From NCBI GenBank assembly GCA_963971405.1, contig OZ020484.1, positions 28,480,770 through 28,544,769 of the forward strand: a stretch of DNA of 64,000 nt, given 5' to 3'. The position numbers and the translations under genes are program-made. This stretch comes from Psococerastis gibbosa. Taxonomy: Eukaryota > Arthropoda > Insecta > Psocodea > Psocidae. The notes below the pieces were generated by a model that was given only the letters and a program-made list of their open reading frames with translations, was not told the DNA's origin and searched no databases. This document shows positions 11,701-24,435 of the stretch, one piece after another (within the stretch, counting starts at the first letter, position 1; each line of letters opens with the position of its first letter).

Positions 11701-14700
11701 GATGTTTACAAACCCAAGAGAAGCGCAGAATATTCCAGCTACGAAGAAGCCAGGGACTCCTTTGAATTTTGCTAAAGCAAGCATCACATACAGAGGTAGA
11801 AGTTCATCGGAACCCGTGACTTCGCCAGCAGTCACAGGGTCACATTTTTTGAATGCAGAATACATGATCATTCCAGTGTAGAAATTTATGGAATAAATAA
11901 GAATAAGAGCGAATGAGCTCACCCAAATCGCACTGAAACAACAATGGAAAATACAATGTACATTTTTTTATTCCTCCTAGGCTAGACCTAATGTTAGATG
12001 GTCAAACTCCAACTGATCAAAAAGTTAGTCTTAATTATATTTGCTTGAAAGAATAAGGTGAAATAAAACACTTGACTACAGTAAGGATTGTCCCTGATTG
12101 TCCCCATCAAAATCATTCAAACACAAAAATACCATATTGTATCTCAAATAACTACTTTACTAGCCTATAAAAATATGAAATTATTTGATTTTATTCAAAA
12201 GAATGATATTGGGGGAGGGGGGCGTCCGATTTACTCTTAAGAGTAGCATTAATATTTTTGGTAGTAAGATCTGAACTTACGTGCGAGCTTGTTTTATAGT
12301 TTTGACGGACAAATATTTCTGCACTGTTGCTTGATTGGAGCAAAACATTGTAGCCCAGTAGAAAGTACCTCCAATGACAACAGACCAGAAGCTGTGCCTT
12401 ACCGTTGGCCTTGGGTCCATGCTACAACCAAACACGACTGATAATTAAACACAACGTTTAAAACAGTCCAAAAAAATATTTTTTTCCACTCAACTTACAC
12501 GAGGTGCTTTCCATAATGAATTAGCCTCACATAGAAGAAATCGGGGAAATTAAATGAAACCTTTTTATTTACTAAATTCTTGACATTTTAAGATAATGCT
12601 CAACCCTCAGCTACTATACGATGGCTAATTGAGTAAATTGACACAAGTTAATAACCTGTCTGCGCACAACATAGCAAAGATCTATAGTTACATGATACTT
12701 CCACTTGTGCAACGTCTGCCCATTAGAAGTAGAAGAGGCTAAGTCATTATAGGACGCACCTCGGAAGCATTAAAAAGGAAGAAATTAAAGTAGTCTAATA
12801 TTAACAATCTTAACATGCTATGAGCGGAGTAGGCTGAGGCCCGGGCCCACCATCTCATGAAAAGTCTCGGTAAGGAATACAGGACGGCACCGCCAACTAC
12901 CGATGCACGGTGATGACGTGTAGTATGCCTTACCGAGACTTTAAAAGCGATTATGGGAACCACCTTTAATGTTGAGTTACATGTCAGATTGTCAGACCTA
13001 GTAAGGCAATGCCAGTCTAGACTCCTGGAGCTACAAACCGTATCAGATATCCACCTACAATAAATAAATAAATAGTCACTTTATTTTAACACAAGGTACA
13101 AAGATATACAGTATGTCAAAAGAGTAACATGAAGCCATACCTTATGCAAAACAGCGTTACATTCACACACACAAGTATTCAAAATCACAGATTCCCATTT
13201 TCATACAAATAAAAACCATATATTAAATTATGTCATTCACTTGTGTCAATATGTCGTAATTCATCTACCGCCTATTGCATTGAATAAAAACATTGTGTTA
13301 CTAAAAAAGAGTGTAGCTGGACTTTATATTTTTTCTTGATAAGCCCCTGAATGTTATTGGCAGCCTGTTATAAAAGTTTATAGCCACGTTAATGGGAGCC
13401 TTCGAATACAAAGTTGTTCTTTGGCTATTTACAGCTAGATTGAATGGGTCCCTGGCCACTGTGACATCCGTGGGAACGAGGAGGCTGACAAACTAGCAAA
13501 GGCGGGGTGCCTACTACCGCAACGTCTGCATCCCCTCACCTTCTCCACCACTTGCAGACTAATTCAAGTAAATGCCAAGAACGCGACCAGAGATGCCTGG
13601 GAAGTGAGAGCAGCTGGCAAACGATGGGAACCGCTCCTAGCAAGAACCATCCCCAGCAACTTGCGCCGGGACATCGCTGTGGCAGCGTTCCGAATGGCCA
13701 CACGACACGACTACCTCCAGTGCCACCTGCACAGAATAGGTATCGCCGAGTCACCCGAATGCCCCCTCTGCTTCCAAGGGGAGGGGAATGCCGATCACCT
13801 ATTCAACTGCACTGGCATCGAGGTAAAAAACCGAACTGAGACTCAGGAGGGATTGGCCCAAATCTATTACGCGGCACGGCGTCAAATGGCCTACCAGCCA
13901 AGGACGGGCGTTGGCTGAAGAAGAAGAACAAGACATCAAGTAAAATGGTGAAATAGGCAAATTTACCAGAAGTGTTAGTTACTTACTTGAATATTTCGAG
14001 GCGATCACTATGAAGACTGTCGTCGATGATCTTAATAGAGCCTCCCTGCAGTTGGTCACCGAGACACAGCACACAAATTAGAGATCCAATTAAAACTGAC
14101 GCTTGGAACGAGTCCGTCATTATCACAGCCTTCATACCACCCTGAAAAAAATTAAACGGCCTCCTTGAACCTAGCCCAGTAATTTTTCTGACATTATTGG
14201 AACGGTACTGTTTCCGCATACATTTTGTTTTGTATGCAAACTGCTACAAATGCCCAATGTCAACCTACACTGGCTGTAAGTGACAATGGACAAGCAGAGA
14301 CATGCTTATAATTAACACATTGTAACGAGGGCAAGTACCTACGTGAACGAGACAACTACTGCCATAGGCAAACGGAAAAGCAGTGTAATGTTATTGTAAT
14401 ACAACAATCCAAAATTCCTACAACCTATGGCCTTTATCAGCCTGAATGGTCAACTCCCAACGATTACAGAAAGAAAACACACTTCATTTTGAGGTTCAAG
14501 ATGAGCCCGGAAGCATATTTTAATTATTAACATACCTGAGACGCATAGAATACACAAACTAAGTAGATCACAGTCACTGCAAGGTAAACGTTCAATCCTG
14601 TCACTGTAAAATAAAAAACAAGAAAATTAATAATAACCCAAACTGCACAGACCCAAATCTCAAAACTACCAAATTAATTTAATTCACCACTCACTAGGAC

Positions 14701-17700
14701 TAATCCTTAAATAGCCTATACCCTGTCTGACCTATTTTCATATAAATGATAAGTTAAAGCGGCGTCCACACTAGGCCGCGTTGGCTGTTGGCAATGCCAA
14801 CCCTGCAAATCTGATTTTTGGCCTCCCGTCCACACTGAGCGTTCAGCCGTAAAATGTCAGACGAGGTGGATTTACTAGGATGATATACCTGCGTGCCGCG
14901 TGGAGCCAACGGTTGACACGTCCACACTACCCGCTCTCGCTGACTTCCTCTGATGGAGACCGACACTTTAGCGATTTTCAGCGGCACATGTCAATGGCAA
15001 CGTTCACATTGTATTGGCGGCATAGTGTAGACGCCGCTTAAGGGTTAAAATATACCTACTATATTTAGGCCAATGCATTGGTATTTACCATGACTAAGCG
15101 CTAAAGCTGGAGCATATACCGCAACAGAAGTATATAGCATCATTTGAATTATATAAAGAGCAGATCCAATAATTCTTGCATAAGAACCAAACCGGAGTTC
15201 AAGGTACTGAAAAGAAAATAACATAGTCTAGGACACATTACATAAATAGGTAGGTACCGTAGCTACTTTTTTTAAAAGGTAAATCGCACACAAACTATAT
15301 AATGAATATATCAGATTGACCTCTTCAGTCGCCTCACTAAGTAACTTAATATATGTACCTGTATATCTTATATAACTTGATAATAATACTTGTGTTTGGT
15401 GTGCAGAGATTCGCACAAGTACAAGCACGCTTGTAGTTTCAGTAATCAGGAAACTGGGGTTACTTGTAGGTCTGAGCTGAGTTTACTCCTACTTATGTTG
15501 AAATTGACTATTAAGAAATACTCACCTCATAGCTAGACGTCAACTGAAGTTTCATAAAGACAGGAAGAAAAATATTAGTAGTAATAGGAACTACAAGAAT
15601 AAATGAGATGCAAGTCATCCAAAACTGCGTACCGTATGTATACATTTCGGCAGGATTTCCAAGCAATTCGATAGCTGTTACAAACCTAAAAAAAATACAA
15701 AATATATAAAATAATTCATGTTAAAACCCCTACTAGGCTACAATCATAGAGAGTGGTTAGTGAACAAGGCCGGGCAGATTTCAATTTATTTCGCCTAAAT
15801 AATGTAGGTTTCAAAATAAACCAACCATAAAAACACATAGATTGTACCATTAATATTTGCATGTAATACGGATCTGCCTAACTTTGCCTACATAAGAAAA
15901 AACGTTATAGGGAGTTTTTTAAGCGCAGGACCCATAGGGGAATGTTACCGCGAATTACTATATATTAGGACGTGGTTACTGTTATGCTGGCAGCTAAATG
16001 AGGCTTGCTACGGCTGCTTATAGTGGAGGAATGTAATGATGTGATGAAAAAGGATGATAGCGATGGAATGAGCTTTTTGTGTGAGGCTATATGGAAGTAC
16101 TCTAAAATACATGAAATTCTCATCATGCGAACCATATTATGTTGTTCTATGATGTGAACGATACGAGTAGCAAAAGGAAGAATATTTGATAGAAACAAGA
16201 CAATAGAATGAAACAAATTTGACTGGAATAGTTCCTTGCTAATTTTAAGCTGAAATAAACTATTTATACGAGTACCGAATTTCCTAAACTCCGAGTAAGG
16301 TAATAAGGATCCGCCTAAGTCTCTAAGAGAACCTCGCTTTACCAGGCCTGGGATACCGGCTACCCCAGTACCACAGGTCGTGTAAGGCGCCCATTCCACC
16401 GACCGGCTAGGGCTATTTACAAAAACAGTGACGTGGTAGCAGACATTCAAGCCTTAGGTGGGGTTTCCACCGACTTCGCATTGCAGAATTGACGGAAATG
16501 TTTATTTTCCTCTATGCCATAGTTAAAATTGATCAATGATCATACAGTAAAATCACAAGCAAACAAACTAAAATTACAAAATGGCGTCATGGGATATGTT
16601 AAGTACAAACATTTTAATAGATTTCTATAAAAAGAAAAATTCTAATTTCCGTCAGTGTCATTTGCATTCTGCAATGCGAGGTCGGTGGAATCGCCACCTA
16701 ATTCTTGAATGTCTGCTACCACGTCGCCATTTTCGTAAATAGCCCTAGCCGGTCGGTGGAATGGGCGCCTAAGTAGGCGGACTAGGCCTAAGGTATAGCT
16801 TTCCCAATTGAACGTGATAACACACAAATCGTGTACCTATTCTTGAAAAATACCTTCTCCACCTTGTTGCTCAAAAATTAGCGGCATCCGCAGTTGTTTA
16901 AACACTCAAGGATCTTACTATTGTGCTGATGTGCAATTGCCCTACATTTAATGATCGTAAAATTAGTAGCCTTCCTCATAATTACACAGTGCGAAACATC
17001 TTTTCAAAATTTTAATTGCAATTAGTCCGCCTTGACCAGGTCTATTTAGATATGGCTTGCGGTGAATGCAGTTTTAGGAAGAGATGGGTTGTCGGTATAT
17101 GTACACAAACTATTCAAATTATAGGGGAGTTTCAATTTTTTTTTCTTTACTCCTCATTACCGCTGCTAATTACTATTTACTAGCTTCACAGTGCTATTTC
17201 AAGCAATTAAATAAGTGAACAAAATTATCTAGAAGGTCGTTAGGTGGCAGGTGCAAATAATAGATGCAGTAAATTAGATAGGTAGGTTGAATGATGATTA
17301 CGGATAATGAAAGAGAAATTTCTTTAAATCTGGATTACCGTACTCCCATTTTCCTATTTTTCGTCATACGCTTTACGAATTTCACCACAATTTGGTGTGC
17401 TTCATACATGAAAATTATGGACACATCGTACATAAATAGGTACGGTAATAATAATAATAAATATCTTTATTGAAAAACAAAATGCTCACCCCGACGCAAG
17501 GCTCATTGCCATTGGAAATGTACCCATGGTCCCGCCCCCCGTCAGAAAATCAGAAGATGTCACCTGCGACTTGTCAAAGAGGCAATAAAATAGACCGATG
17601 GAACACGAGCCCACCAGCATGGCGACAACCACCAAATAGTCCTCCCATCCAAATTTGGCTTCGGCTTCGGAGCAATCTGTGATTACCGGGGGGGTAGCAA

Positions 17701-17782
17701 CGGCTCCGGCGCTAACCTCTGGCGGAATTCCACTGGAGCAGCCTTGAAGTATCGTCAGTAACAAAATAACTTCTATGGCCAT
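8740..17782 (-). CDS. SLC5-family sodium/solute cotransporter (SMCT/SMVT-like)
   Basis: Eleven exons in coding order: 17782-17490, 15685-15526, 15206-15089, 14603-14536, 14141-13987, 12421-12281, 11932-11714, 11391-11208, 10437-10193, 9705-9498, 8856-8740. They total 1908 nt, giving 635 aa. Family signs: [20 protein letters not shown] (213-225), [20 protein letters not shown] (276-295), [13 protein letters not shown] (391-403) and [14 protein letters not shown] (467-480). About 13 hydrophobic segments are spread along it. Length and motifs fit the SLC5A5/6/8/12 branch, plasma-membrane sodium-driven uptake of monocarboxylates, vitamins or iodide; substrate cannot be read from sequence. The start ATG has an in-frame TGA 15 bp upstream and a purine/ATGG context; an acceptor ends at 17825, so a non-coding 5' exon is likely. 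The exon 7 donor is at GG|GTTTGT, chosen because it alone keeps frame. Confidence 0.93.
12855..12956. repeat. Short hairpin element in SLC5 intron 6
   Basis: AAAGTCTCGGTAAGG on the left is repeated inverted as CCTTACCGAGACTTT on the right, with about 65 bp between. No other copy was found in the window. It may be a small MITE. Confidence 0.5.
13439..13918 (+). pseudogene. LINE 3' fragment with RNase H end
   Basis: An open frame of about 160 codons runs from [20 protein letters not shown], the C-terminal signature of retroelement RNase H, through to a CPLC...HLFNC (CX2CX8HX4C) zinc knuckle and a TGA at 13916-13918. This is the tail of an RNase H-bearing LINE lineage, different from the LINE at 48.9 kb, which ends without RNase H. 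The reverse transcriptase is missing, so the copy is 5'-truncated. It lies antisense inside SLC5 intron 5. The frame is intact, so the insertion may be fairly young. Confidence 0.8.
14758..15038. mobile_element. TTAA-flanked MITE with 16-bp inverted termini
   Basis: Left terminus AGCGGCGTCCACACTA, right terminus TAGTGTAGACGCCGCT: these are inverted repeats with one mismatch. TTAA abuts the left end (14754-14757) and overlaps the right end (15038-15041). CGTCCACACT recurs inside. TTAA flanks point to piggyBac-like mobilisation. It sits in SLC5 intron 3. Confidence 0.7.
16384..16772. mobile_element. Family E long fold-back element, copy 1
   Basis: The left half begins GGCGCCCATTCCACCGACC and the right half ends with its inverse, GGTCGGTGGAATGGGCGCC. 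The arms are about 120 bp and pair almost fully, sharing GACGTGGTAGCAGACATTCA and TTCGCATTGCAGAAT; the loop is about 145 bp, AT-rich. A second internal terminus (TTAGGTGGGGTTTCCACC) makes it nested. It lies in SLC5 intron 1. It has no coding capacity. Confidence 0.8.
17440..17475 (-). mobile_element. LINE/SINE 3' tail beside SLC5 exon 1 donor
   Basis: Read on the minus strand this is CAATAAAGATATTTATTATT followed by more ATT repeats: a polyadenylation hexamer with a simple-repeat tail, as left by insect non-LTR elements. It begins only about ten bases past the donor of SLC5 exon 1. Confidence 0.45.
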
Positions 17783-18032
17783 GGTTTTAGGAATGTGTCA
17801 ATTCGGTGGGTCGGCTCAAAATACCTGAAACGATAGAAAATAAAATGTAAAACGGATGTCGTATGTCGCAGCAGAAACAGTAGCTCCAGCAGGAGAATTC
17901 GCGCAGGTGAGGTCTCAAACCGAAATATTTTTCATTAAGCAATAAGATACGATAGTTTTACGTTAGCTGACACATAGAAAGCAGAGGCCAACATTTATAT
18001 ACTGTATGTCTGTATATCTACTAGACCTGCGA

Positions 18033-18243
18033 ATAGCCTATAAAAGCTTGACTTTCACCCGAAAAGTTGTTGGTTCGAGTCCCACACTTCCTACATTATC
18101 TGGCCATGCTTCCGAGGGCATGTAAAGCAGGCGGTCCCGGGCCTTCCTAGTTGACTGTAAGAGAGGGCTTTATAGCCCTAACTCCGCTAGGTTGGCTTAG
18201 TAATAGAAACAATAAAAAGTCCTTATATATTTATTTATTTATT
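18033..18243 (+). mobile_element. tRNA-derived SINE, copy 1
   Basis: A perfect pol III B box, GGTTCGAGTCC, lies at 18072-18082. A shared body follows (CTGGCCATGCTTC, GCAGGCGG, GAGGGCTTTATAGCCCTAAC, TAGGTTGGCTTAGTA) and an ATTT-type tail. The same unit recurs at 25.4 and 36.3 kb in the same orientation. The A-box half is degraded, so it is not a tRNA gene. Confidence 0.8.
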
Positions 18244-18929
18244 TAAAAGCAGGCAACCCTACATAGTATATATCATCATTTTTAAGACTGAAATATACTG
18301 TATGTGCCTGTACTGCTTTTAGTTGCTATGATAGCAGCGAGAGGTAAGTAGTAGTAGTAGTGTTCGTCGGGTTAATAACGACTTAGGCCTCATATTTGGG
18401 CCCATAGAGCGACCCCGACTTGACTGTCCTACGCCAGCCCATAGGACAGTGGACCTTCTGATTATAGTGGATTCCGAACCACTTGGGAAACACAGTGAAG
18501 TCACACGATTAGTTCGGAGGTGACCAGGACAAGTTCTACTATGTTTCCCTACCGGCACTGTGCACACGACCAAGTTATCTGCAGCTTTGAACCTGCTCTG
18601 GTCCGCTGGATTCAACTTGGTATGGCGGCCGGCTGAGAGAGGTAATTAAGTAGGTAGTTAAAATAAAATATTAACATTCTATTACATAACATTAATTATT
18701 GGACTAACGGCAGATATTGTAGTTTGGCTACGTTTATGAACAAATTTATTATTATTACTACACGCAGAATAAGAGACAACTGAGAAATGAAGACACATTG
18801 CGACAGACCATTCCTATAACGAAAAACAAATATGGCAGACGCCTTAATGAATCAATTGGGAAAATTAAGAAATAAATAATGACTATCACTAATAAAAAAT
18901 ATGAAATAATGAAACAAGGGTGCAAACCA

Positions 18930-19055
18930 AAAAGGTCTTCCGGGGGGGGGGGGGGGGCGCAGCAGAAGTTACTTATTTACACCACTGAGGATAGGATGGA
19001 ACGGTTTGCAGCAAACCAATCGATAGATTGCGACTAAAGAAGAAGACGATTATTT
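18930..19055 (+). pseudogene. LINE ORF2 extreme C-terminal remnant
   Basis: After a poly-G run the sequence GGTTTGCAGCAAACCAATCG encodes RFAANQSIDCD before a stop and an AAGAAG-rich end. A closely similar end occurs at about 43255-43375. Both are the last codons of an insect RTE/CR1-like LINE. Nothing upstream is intact. Confidence 0.5.
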
Positions 19056-20329
19056 GAAGGGCTTTTAACTAACGTAGGCCTACCTGTAGTCTAGAGGTCC
19101 AATGAACCTTGCTGCCCAGCCAACGACCCATTCGGTTTTTTATAGATATTGGTATTGTATTTGCCGCTCGCAAACTGGTTCAAGTCCTCGATATCAACCC
19201 ACCACGACTACATGATGATAATGGACAAGCTGAGACATACTTACAATATATACCATTGGCATTGTAACAATGGATTCGCTTGACTTACCAAAGTACATAT
19301 AGGCTACGTGAACGAGCGAAAAAGAGTAGGTATACCGTAGCATATTTCACCGTAATAGTAAAACCTGGTATAGTAGCAGCATATATAGTAGTTATTGAGT
19401 TTCGAGCTAGCCTTAACTAGTTGACCATTCAAGTTCACTACCTCCCCTGCCCATTTTAATATTTAATTCGGATAGCTAAAGGGAAAATAAAACATATTAT
19501 CTCAAAATTCCAAACAGGGTTGACACGAAGTGACCATAGGCCTATTCTAAGGGTCATATAAAATTCGCCATAAATCCTAATTTGCATGTGAGCAGCTAAC
19601 TAATAACGCGTTTTCAAAGCTTCAGCATCGATTGCTTACAAATTACAATTCTGACTTGAAGCAAGTCAAGAAATTCGCATATAAAAAACAATAACCATTT
19701 TTTTCTGGAGATTCCAGAGAAAAATCTGCCCGAGATTGGCACGCATTCAAGCTTGGCGCTGCGAGTTCATGGTGTCCAATGGGAGTCGTTGTGTGCCAAG
19801 ATCTGCCAAAATCCGCTTCTGTCTAGTTCGATCTGCCCTCAAACGGCTGGCTATTTACCTGAAGAATGTCAAGAAACAAGTGTGCTATTGGCAACTCCCA
19901 AGAATCGAAGTATAGATTATAAAAATTATGTATTGACTTTAGTCATTATAGGGAAACAAGCAGTAAACGCATTAAATGCCCCTCTTCATGTTTTCGTATT
20001 ACAAGATATGGGAACCTTACAGCAAGCATATGAACGAAAACAAACTATTAGTGGACTGTTTCGAATGACGAGGTGACCACATATGATAGGTGAAAGAAAT
20101 CGGTCCACCTTGAGTCTGCCTTATCATTTTGACGGTCATGGTCAAGGGTTGAGGGGGAATGCGGAATGATAGGTACCATTGATACTGGTATGTACCATGT
20201 GCTTCGTCCAAAGGATATGACTCACTCGAGGGCTTCATTCACCCATTCAGGTCCAAGTGTTTACATATAGAATTAGGCAGTAGCGTAACGATAGGTTTTC
20301 AAGGGGGGGGGGGGTGTAACATTCTTTCC

Positions 20330-20680
20330 CTCTTCATAAAAATTTAGAAAAAGGGGAAAGCCGTTCTCATGGACGTGCACATCTTTTAAATTAGGGGGGC
20401 GCCCAGGGGTTCGGGAGGCCTGAAGGAGGTGCCTGGGGTCATTTTGAGAAATAGGCCTGAAATAGTGGGGTTTTACGCAATTTGATAGCAATAACGTTTA
20501 TATTTTACAGGTGAAGAGTATTTCTGCCAACGGGGATCACCCACGGGTATCCTTTTAAATAAAATAGGCCTGAAATAATGGTGTTTTACGCGCATTTTGT
20601 CAGTAAAATATTTTAGATTTTGCAGACGAAGACTTTATTCAGAAAACTTGTGGGCCCCAGAGGAAATTTTTTGAATAGGC
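20330..20680 (-). repeat. Satellite K, inverted block
   Basis: Two to three diverged units carry GGGGTTTTACGCAATTTGAT, a TAGCAATAACGT stretch and a TTACAGG stretch. This is the reverse complement of the roughly 125-bp unit tandemly repeated around 48.5 and 52.1 kb (TGCGTAAAACCCC). The GC box is seen here as GGGGGGCGCCCAGGGG. Confidence 0.6.
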
Positions 20681-20989
20681 CTAAATAGGCCCAAAGTTGT
20701 GAGTTAGTACAAAAGCGCGGGGCTTCAAGTTAGAGGTTATTCGCTTAATTCGCCTATTTAGAAGAAGTGGGTAGAATGTCCAAGGATATTTTTGAATTTC
20801 TGGTGATACCTGCCCTGTCTTCTCTGACCAATCGGAGCCTCGGCTAAGGGACCTCTTTCGTATAGGAAAATGCTTGCGAAAATCATTCAAATCAGGACGT
20901 TGGGTATTGGCGCCATTTCTCTATGGATTCCTATATACGAAAGACCTCCATTGACACGTCTCCTTTCGATCAATCAGAGCACGCCTTAT

Positions 20990-21131
20990 AGGCGGGGATT
21001 CCACCAACGTCAATAGTGATATTAAATGTTTTTGACGTGGTAGCAGACAGTTTTAGACTGTCTAAAAATGTCTGCTACCACGTCAAAAAACATTTCCTAT
21101 CATTATTGACGTTGGTGGAATCCCCGCCTAT
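20990..21131. mobile_element. Family E short fold-back element, copy 2
   Basis: An almost uninterrupted hairpin of about 140 bp. It starts TAGGCGGGGATTCCACC and ends with the inverse GGTGGAATCCCCGCCTA; both arms contain GACGTGGTAGCAGACA; the loop is only a few bases. Arm mismatches are few. It has no coding capacity. Confidence 0.85.
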
Positions 21132-21452
21132 AGGGCAACTCTGTCTCTATACAATCAATATTTCCTGCAGAATTTGATTTAACTTTTTTTTTTAACTGAT
21201 GACTGTGGGGCGTCCGATGTCTCATGAAAGCCATTACTCCTGCGCTTAGGGATACTTACGGTATCAGATAGTTTGCCGCAAACGGCCGTCAAGCGCCGAT
21301 CGCGCCATTCGAGTGACATTCGACTCACAAGTTCAGAAACAATCTGGACCTCTTGAGTATATGGTTTAATTTATATAGGCCTATTATTGTTTTTTATAGA
21401 AATTAATGTAGCCTAAATAGGCCGAACCCCGGTTAATGTCAGAAAAACCGGG

Positions 21453-22113
21453 ATAGCTAAAAGAACCGGTCCGAGTTTACTCGAACATGCTTTCCAATTT
21501 ATCAAAATTAGTAGATAGAGAAAATGAGTGATTTCATGGTAAATAATTTTCCTATGGTTAAATTTCCGATATCTCGGGGGGGGGGGGGGGGGGGGGGTTG
21601 TCCACAGCAATACTGGCAGGGCACGCAATGCATTTGAGCGTGAATTTTCTATCATTTTTTCAAAAAAACATTTTTTGTACAAAAACAAATACTTTTTTGA
21701 GAAAGCAACCTGTCCGGTTTCGTTACTCAATTTAACACCTAAAACATACCTGAAGGTAGAAATCATCGATAGAAAGGTGTCGCAGAAAAATTATTTTTTA
21801 GTCATTTTTCAATAAAATTTAGTCATTTTTATTTTTTTACTCCCAGAAGCAAACTATCAAGGGGCAAGCGACCCCCCGCATTTTATCAACATTAACAACA
21901 ACTACAATAGCCTATGTGAATTTAAAAGAAATCGTTGGAACCATTTTGGGGAAATAATTTTTTTAGACTTTTTTTTGAAGTTTTTTGAAAATAAAAACCC
22001 CCCAAATTGAGTTAGCCCAAAATAATAAAAAATGGTCCCACGGTATGATTTTTGTGAACCTACATGCCGAATTTCATTAAAATCGACCGAGTAGTTTGCC
22101 CGGAAATCGACGA

Positions 22114-22152
<39 letters not shown>

Positions 22153-22275
22153 TTTCGTAAAAACCACTTTTTTGGGTTCCTGGGACCTTAAAACGTGTAA
22201 ATCCGTTGATATCTCGGAATCAAAAATTTCGACCGTCACAAAGCTTTCCTTATACTACGTATAAATTGGAAAGCT
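21453..22275 (-). mobile_element. Family A element, full-length copy 2
   Basis: Same length and layout as 2176-2998 but inverted. It opens AAAGAACCGGTCCGAG, has a poly-G expansion at 21577-21598, a (GACA)n tract at 22113-22151 and the terminal ACGTATAAATTGGAAAGC. The GACA tract is about ten units, against two or three degenerate units in copy 1. Confidence 0.85.
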
Positions 22276-22898
22276 ACAATGAACAAACAAAGTAGCCTAC
22301 AGCCCCCTTTTTATGAGCCTAACACTTAGCCAATCGTTTAGGCAACGCAGGAACGATATGGAACCGGTAGAACCCAGGCAAAGACATAATCAGTAATTAC
22401 CGCAGTACATTTCGGTGATCGTCGCAAGATAGCAGCTTTTTAATCTCACATAATATGACTCACATTGGAATTTTTACGCATTAGGGTCAATAGTCACTGT
22501 TCTAGTCATTATTATTATTTTTCAATATCATATTCAAATCAGGTAGATTGTATTCATAAAACTATTCCTTTTTTGTACCGGTAATAAACTTTTTGCAACA
22601 AACTTGTTTATCTATGGAACATACATGTCAAAGCGTGTCACTTAAAGGACATGCTAGTAGTGTACATAAGCTAGAAATTGAAGAAAAAAAATCTTTTTCC
22701 TTTACAGTCCTTTCAATCAAAAAACCCTTGAATTAAAACAAAAACGTGTCCTTTTTAATCTTGTCAGACCTGTCTTCTGGTTGTCCGCTTACCCTACTGT
22801 TTTGAGACTGTGCGCTAATAATATGGTGTGCCAGTGGATCCCTAGTATGCCAGTCTTGCAGTTCCTAACAGGACAATTGGTGTTTTCGGATAGGGGTA

Positions 22899-23150
22899 GA
22901 GTTTTATATAGGAGAGATGAGACGTTCGTTCCCGTCAGGAATTTGTTTTAATTTCTGGTGCCACCCGCCATGTTTTCTTCGATCTATCAAAGCACACCTT
23001 GAACAAACAACAAATCCTGTCGTGGGTGCAAGGTGTGCTCCAATTGGATGAAAAACAAAACGTTTCAATTGCTCGAAGCTCGTGGCAGGTGGCACCATAA
23101 ATTCAAAAAGTATCCTTTGGCGGGAACGAGTGACTCATCACTTCTATATG
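22899..23150. mobile_element. Family B MITE, 23-kb copy
   Basis: Left TATATAGGAGAGATGAGACG and CGTTCCCG; right CGGGAACGAGTGACTCATC and TTCTATAT. The interior GGTGCCACC is present on both sides as an inverted repeat. Confidence 0.65.
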
Positions 23151-23849
23151 CATGAAATTCTAGATGGGGGATAGGGCGAAACGTGTGACAACAGACAGCC
23201 AGAGCACATTTTGGGGAAGCCCCATTGGGGCAAGCGTGCCCCCCCCCCCCCCCCCAGTGAGGTGATTTTGCCCCCTTACATTTGGGCCTATTGCCCCACA
23301 GAAATTGGGCACAAATGCAGACAGCAAACAACGAATGGTCCTCCGGTTACACATTGGAGGATATTTCGGGCTCTACATGGAATAAGGAGAGAATCCGGCG
23401 GAATTAATATTGTTACCGGTTTAAAATTACAGTTTCAGAGACAAAAAAGCGGAAGTAGGATACAACTTACGTAGTTCGCAGCTGCGACGCATGTGTTGAC
23501 TCAACATTGCGTTATAGCAACAAATAGGCCGCAGAACGGGCAGGCCATTCGTGCCAATGAAAAGGCCTGGGGTCCATGAGGGTGCAATAAAATAATAATT
23601 TTAAAAAAAGTACATTAACTTTTATGAAATTTAAGTTTTCTAGGTTGAAATAGGTTCTGATTCTATATAACTGATTCTATATACGGCCCTGGCTGTAAAG
23701 TAATTTAACTGGAAGATGACAAGCTATTAAATGTTGCCCACAAAGGCTATGGCGATATGTTAACCTATGTTTCATTCGCTTATTGCCTTCCGCATATGCA
23801 GTAAAGTTACTTAATTTATTAAGTGACAAATTAACTTCACCATTATTCG

Positions 23850-24060
23850 ATTTGCAAAAAATCACAGAATGTGGTGGATTGGTAACATGGAGCGAATAGC
23901 AAAACAAATAGAGTAGATACATCTAGGCCTACATTGCCTAACATATAGAGAATGGAGGGCAGAAGACGAAAAGGCAGGCCATGGAATCAACAGCTGAAAT
24001 GACGATCGAGGCAATGGGATATCTGGGGGAAGGAGCTGTAGCTCTGGAAGAAAAAAAAAT
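23850..24060 (+). pseudogene. LINE ORF2 C-terminal remnant, frameshifted
   Basis: Frame fragments read WWIGNMERIA, then GRRRKGRPW, then EGAVAL. That order matches the RRxGRP...EGAVALA tail of insect LINE reverse transcriptases. At least one frameshift separates them. Inactive. Confidence 0.55.
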
Positions 24061-24435
24061 ACTTTACAATAAAAATTTGACAGTGACAATATTGAAATGG
24101 CGGCCATTCCATCGTAATGACACAATGACTGTCCCTTATACTATATTATGTAATGGTGAACCCCCCCCCCCCCCATTATTCTATTTCTATTTCTATTATA
24201 TCCATTTACAATATTTTATTAACTAGGCTAATTAGAGTTGTTTGAAATGCAACATTAGACACATCTAAGTTTATAGTTATAGGCGAACTGGTTATGCCCC
24301 CCCCCCCCGAAATTATTTCACATATCTACGCCACTGAACCAAATAATCCCTATGGGCACGAAACCTCCGATAATATCTCCGATGGACTAAGTATTCGCTT
24401 GCCGCGTCGAAAGACCTGTGCGAAGACCTATGACC

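Noticed and set aside
15965-16450. 161-codon minus-strand frame in SLC5 intron 1
   Set aside because: It runs into a fold-back element and has no family features.
18060-18090. Possible tRNA gene at the GGTTCGAGTCC box (also 25449, 36350, 52515, 53017)
   Set aside because: Only the B box is good; the 5' half does not form acceptor and D arms, and the same longer body recurs, which marks SINEs.
18319-18615. 98-codon frame in a GC-richer patch
   Set aside because: No recognisable domain or splice context; more likely old repeat.
19753-20076. 107-codon plus-strand ORF
   Set aside because: No motif, no splice signals and no match to any recognised family; chance is the simpler reading.
22113-22151. 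GACA repeat considered as a CRISPR-like array
   Set aside because: Simple tetranucleotide microsatellite with no spacers, inside a family A element.
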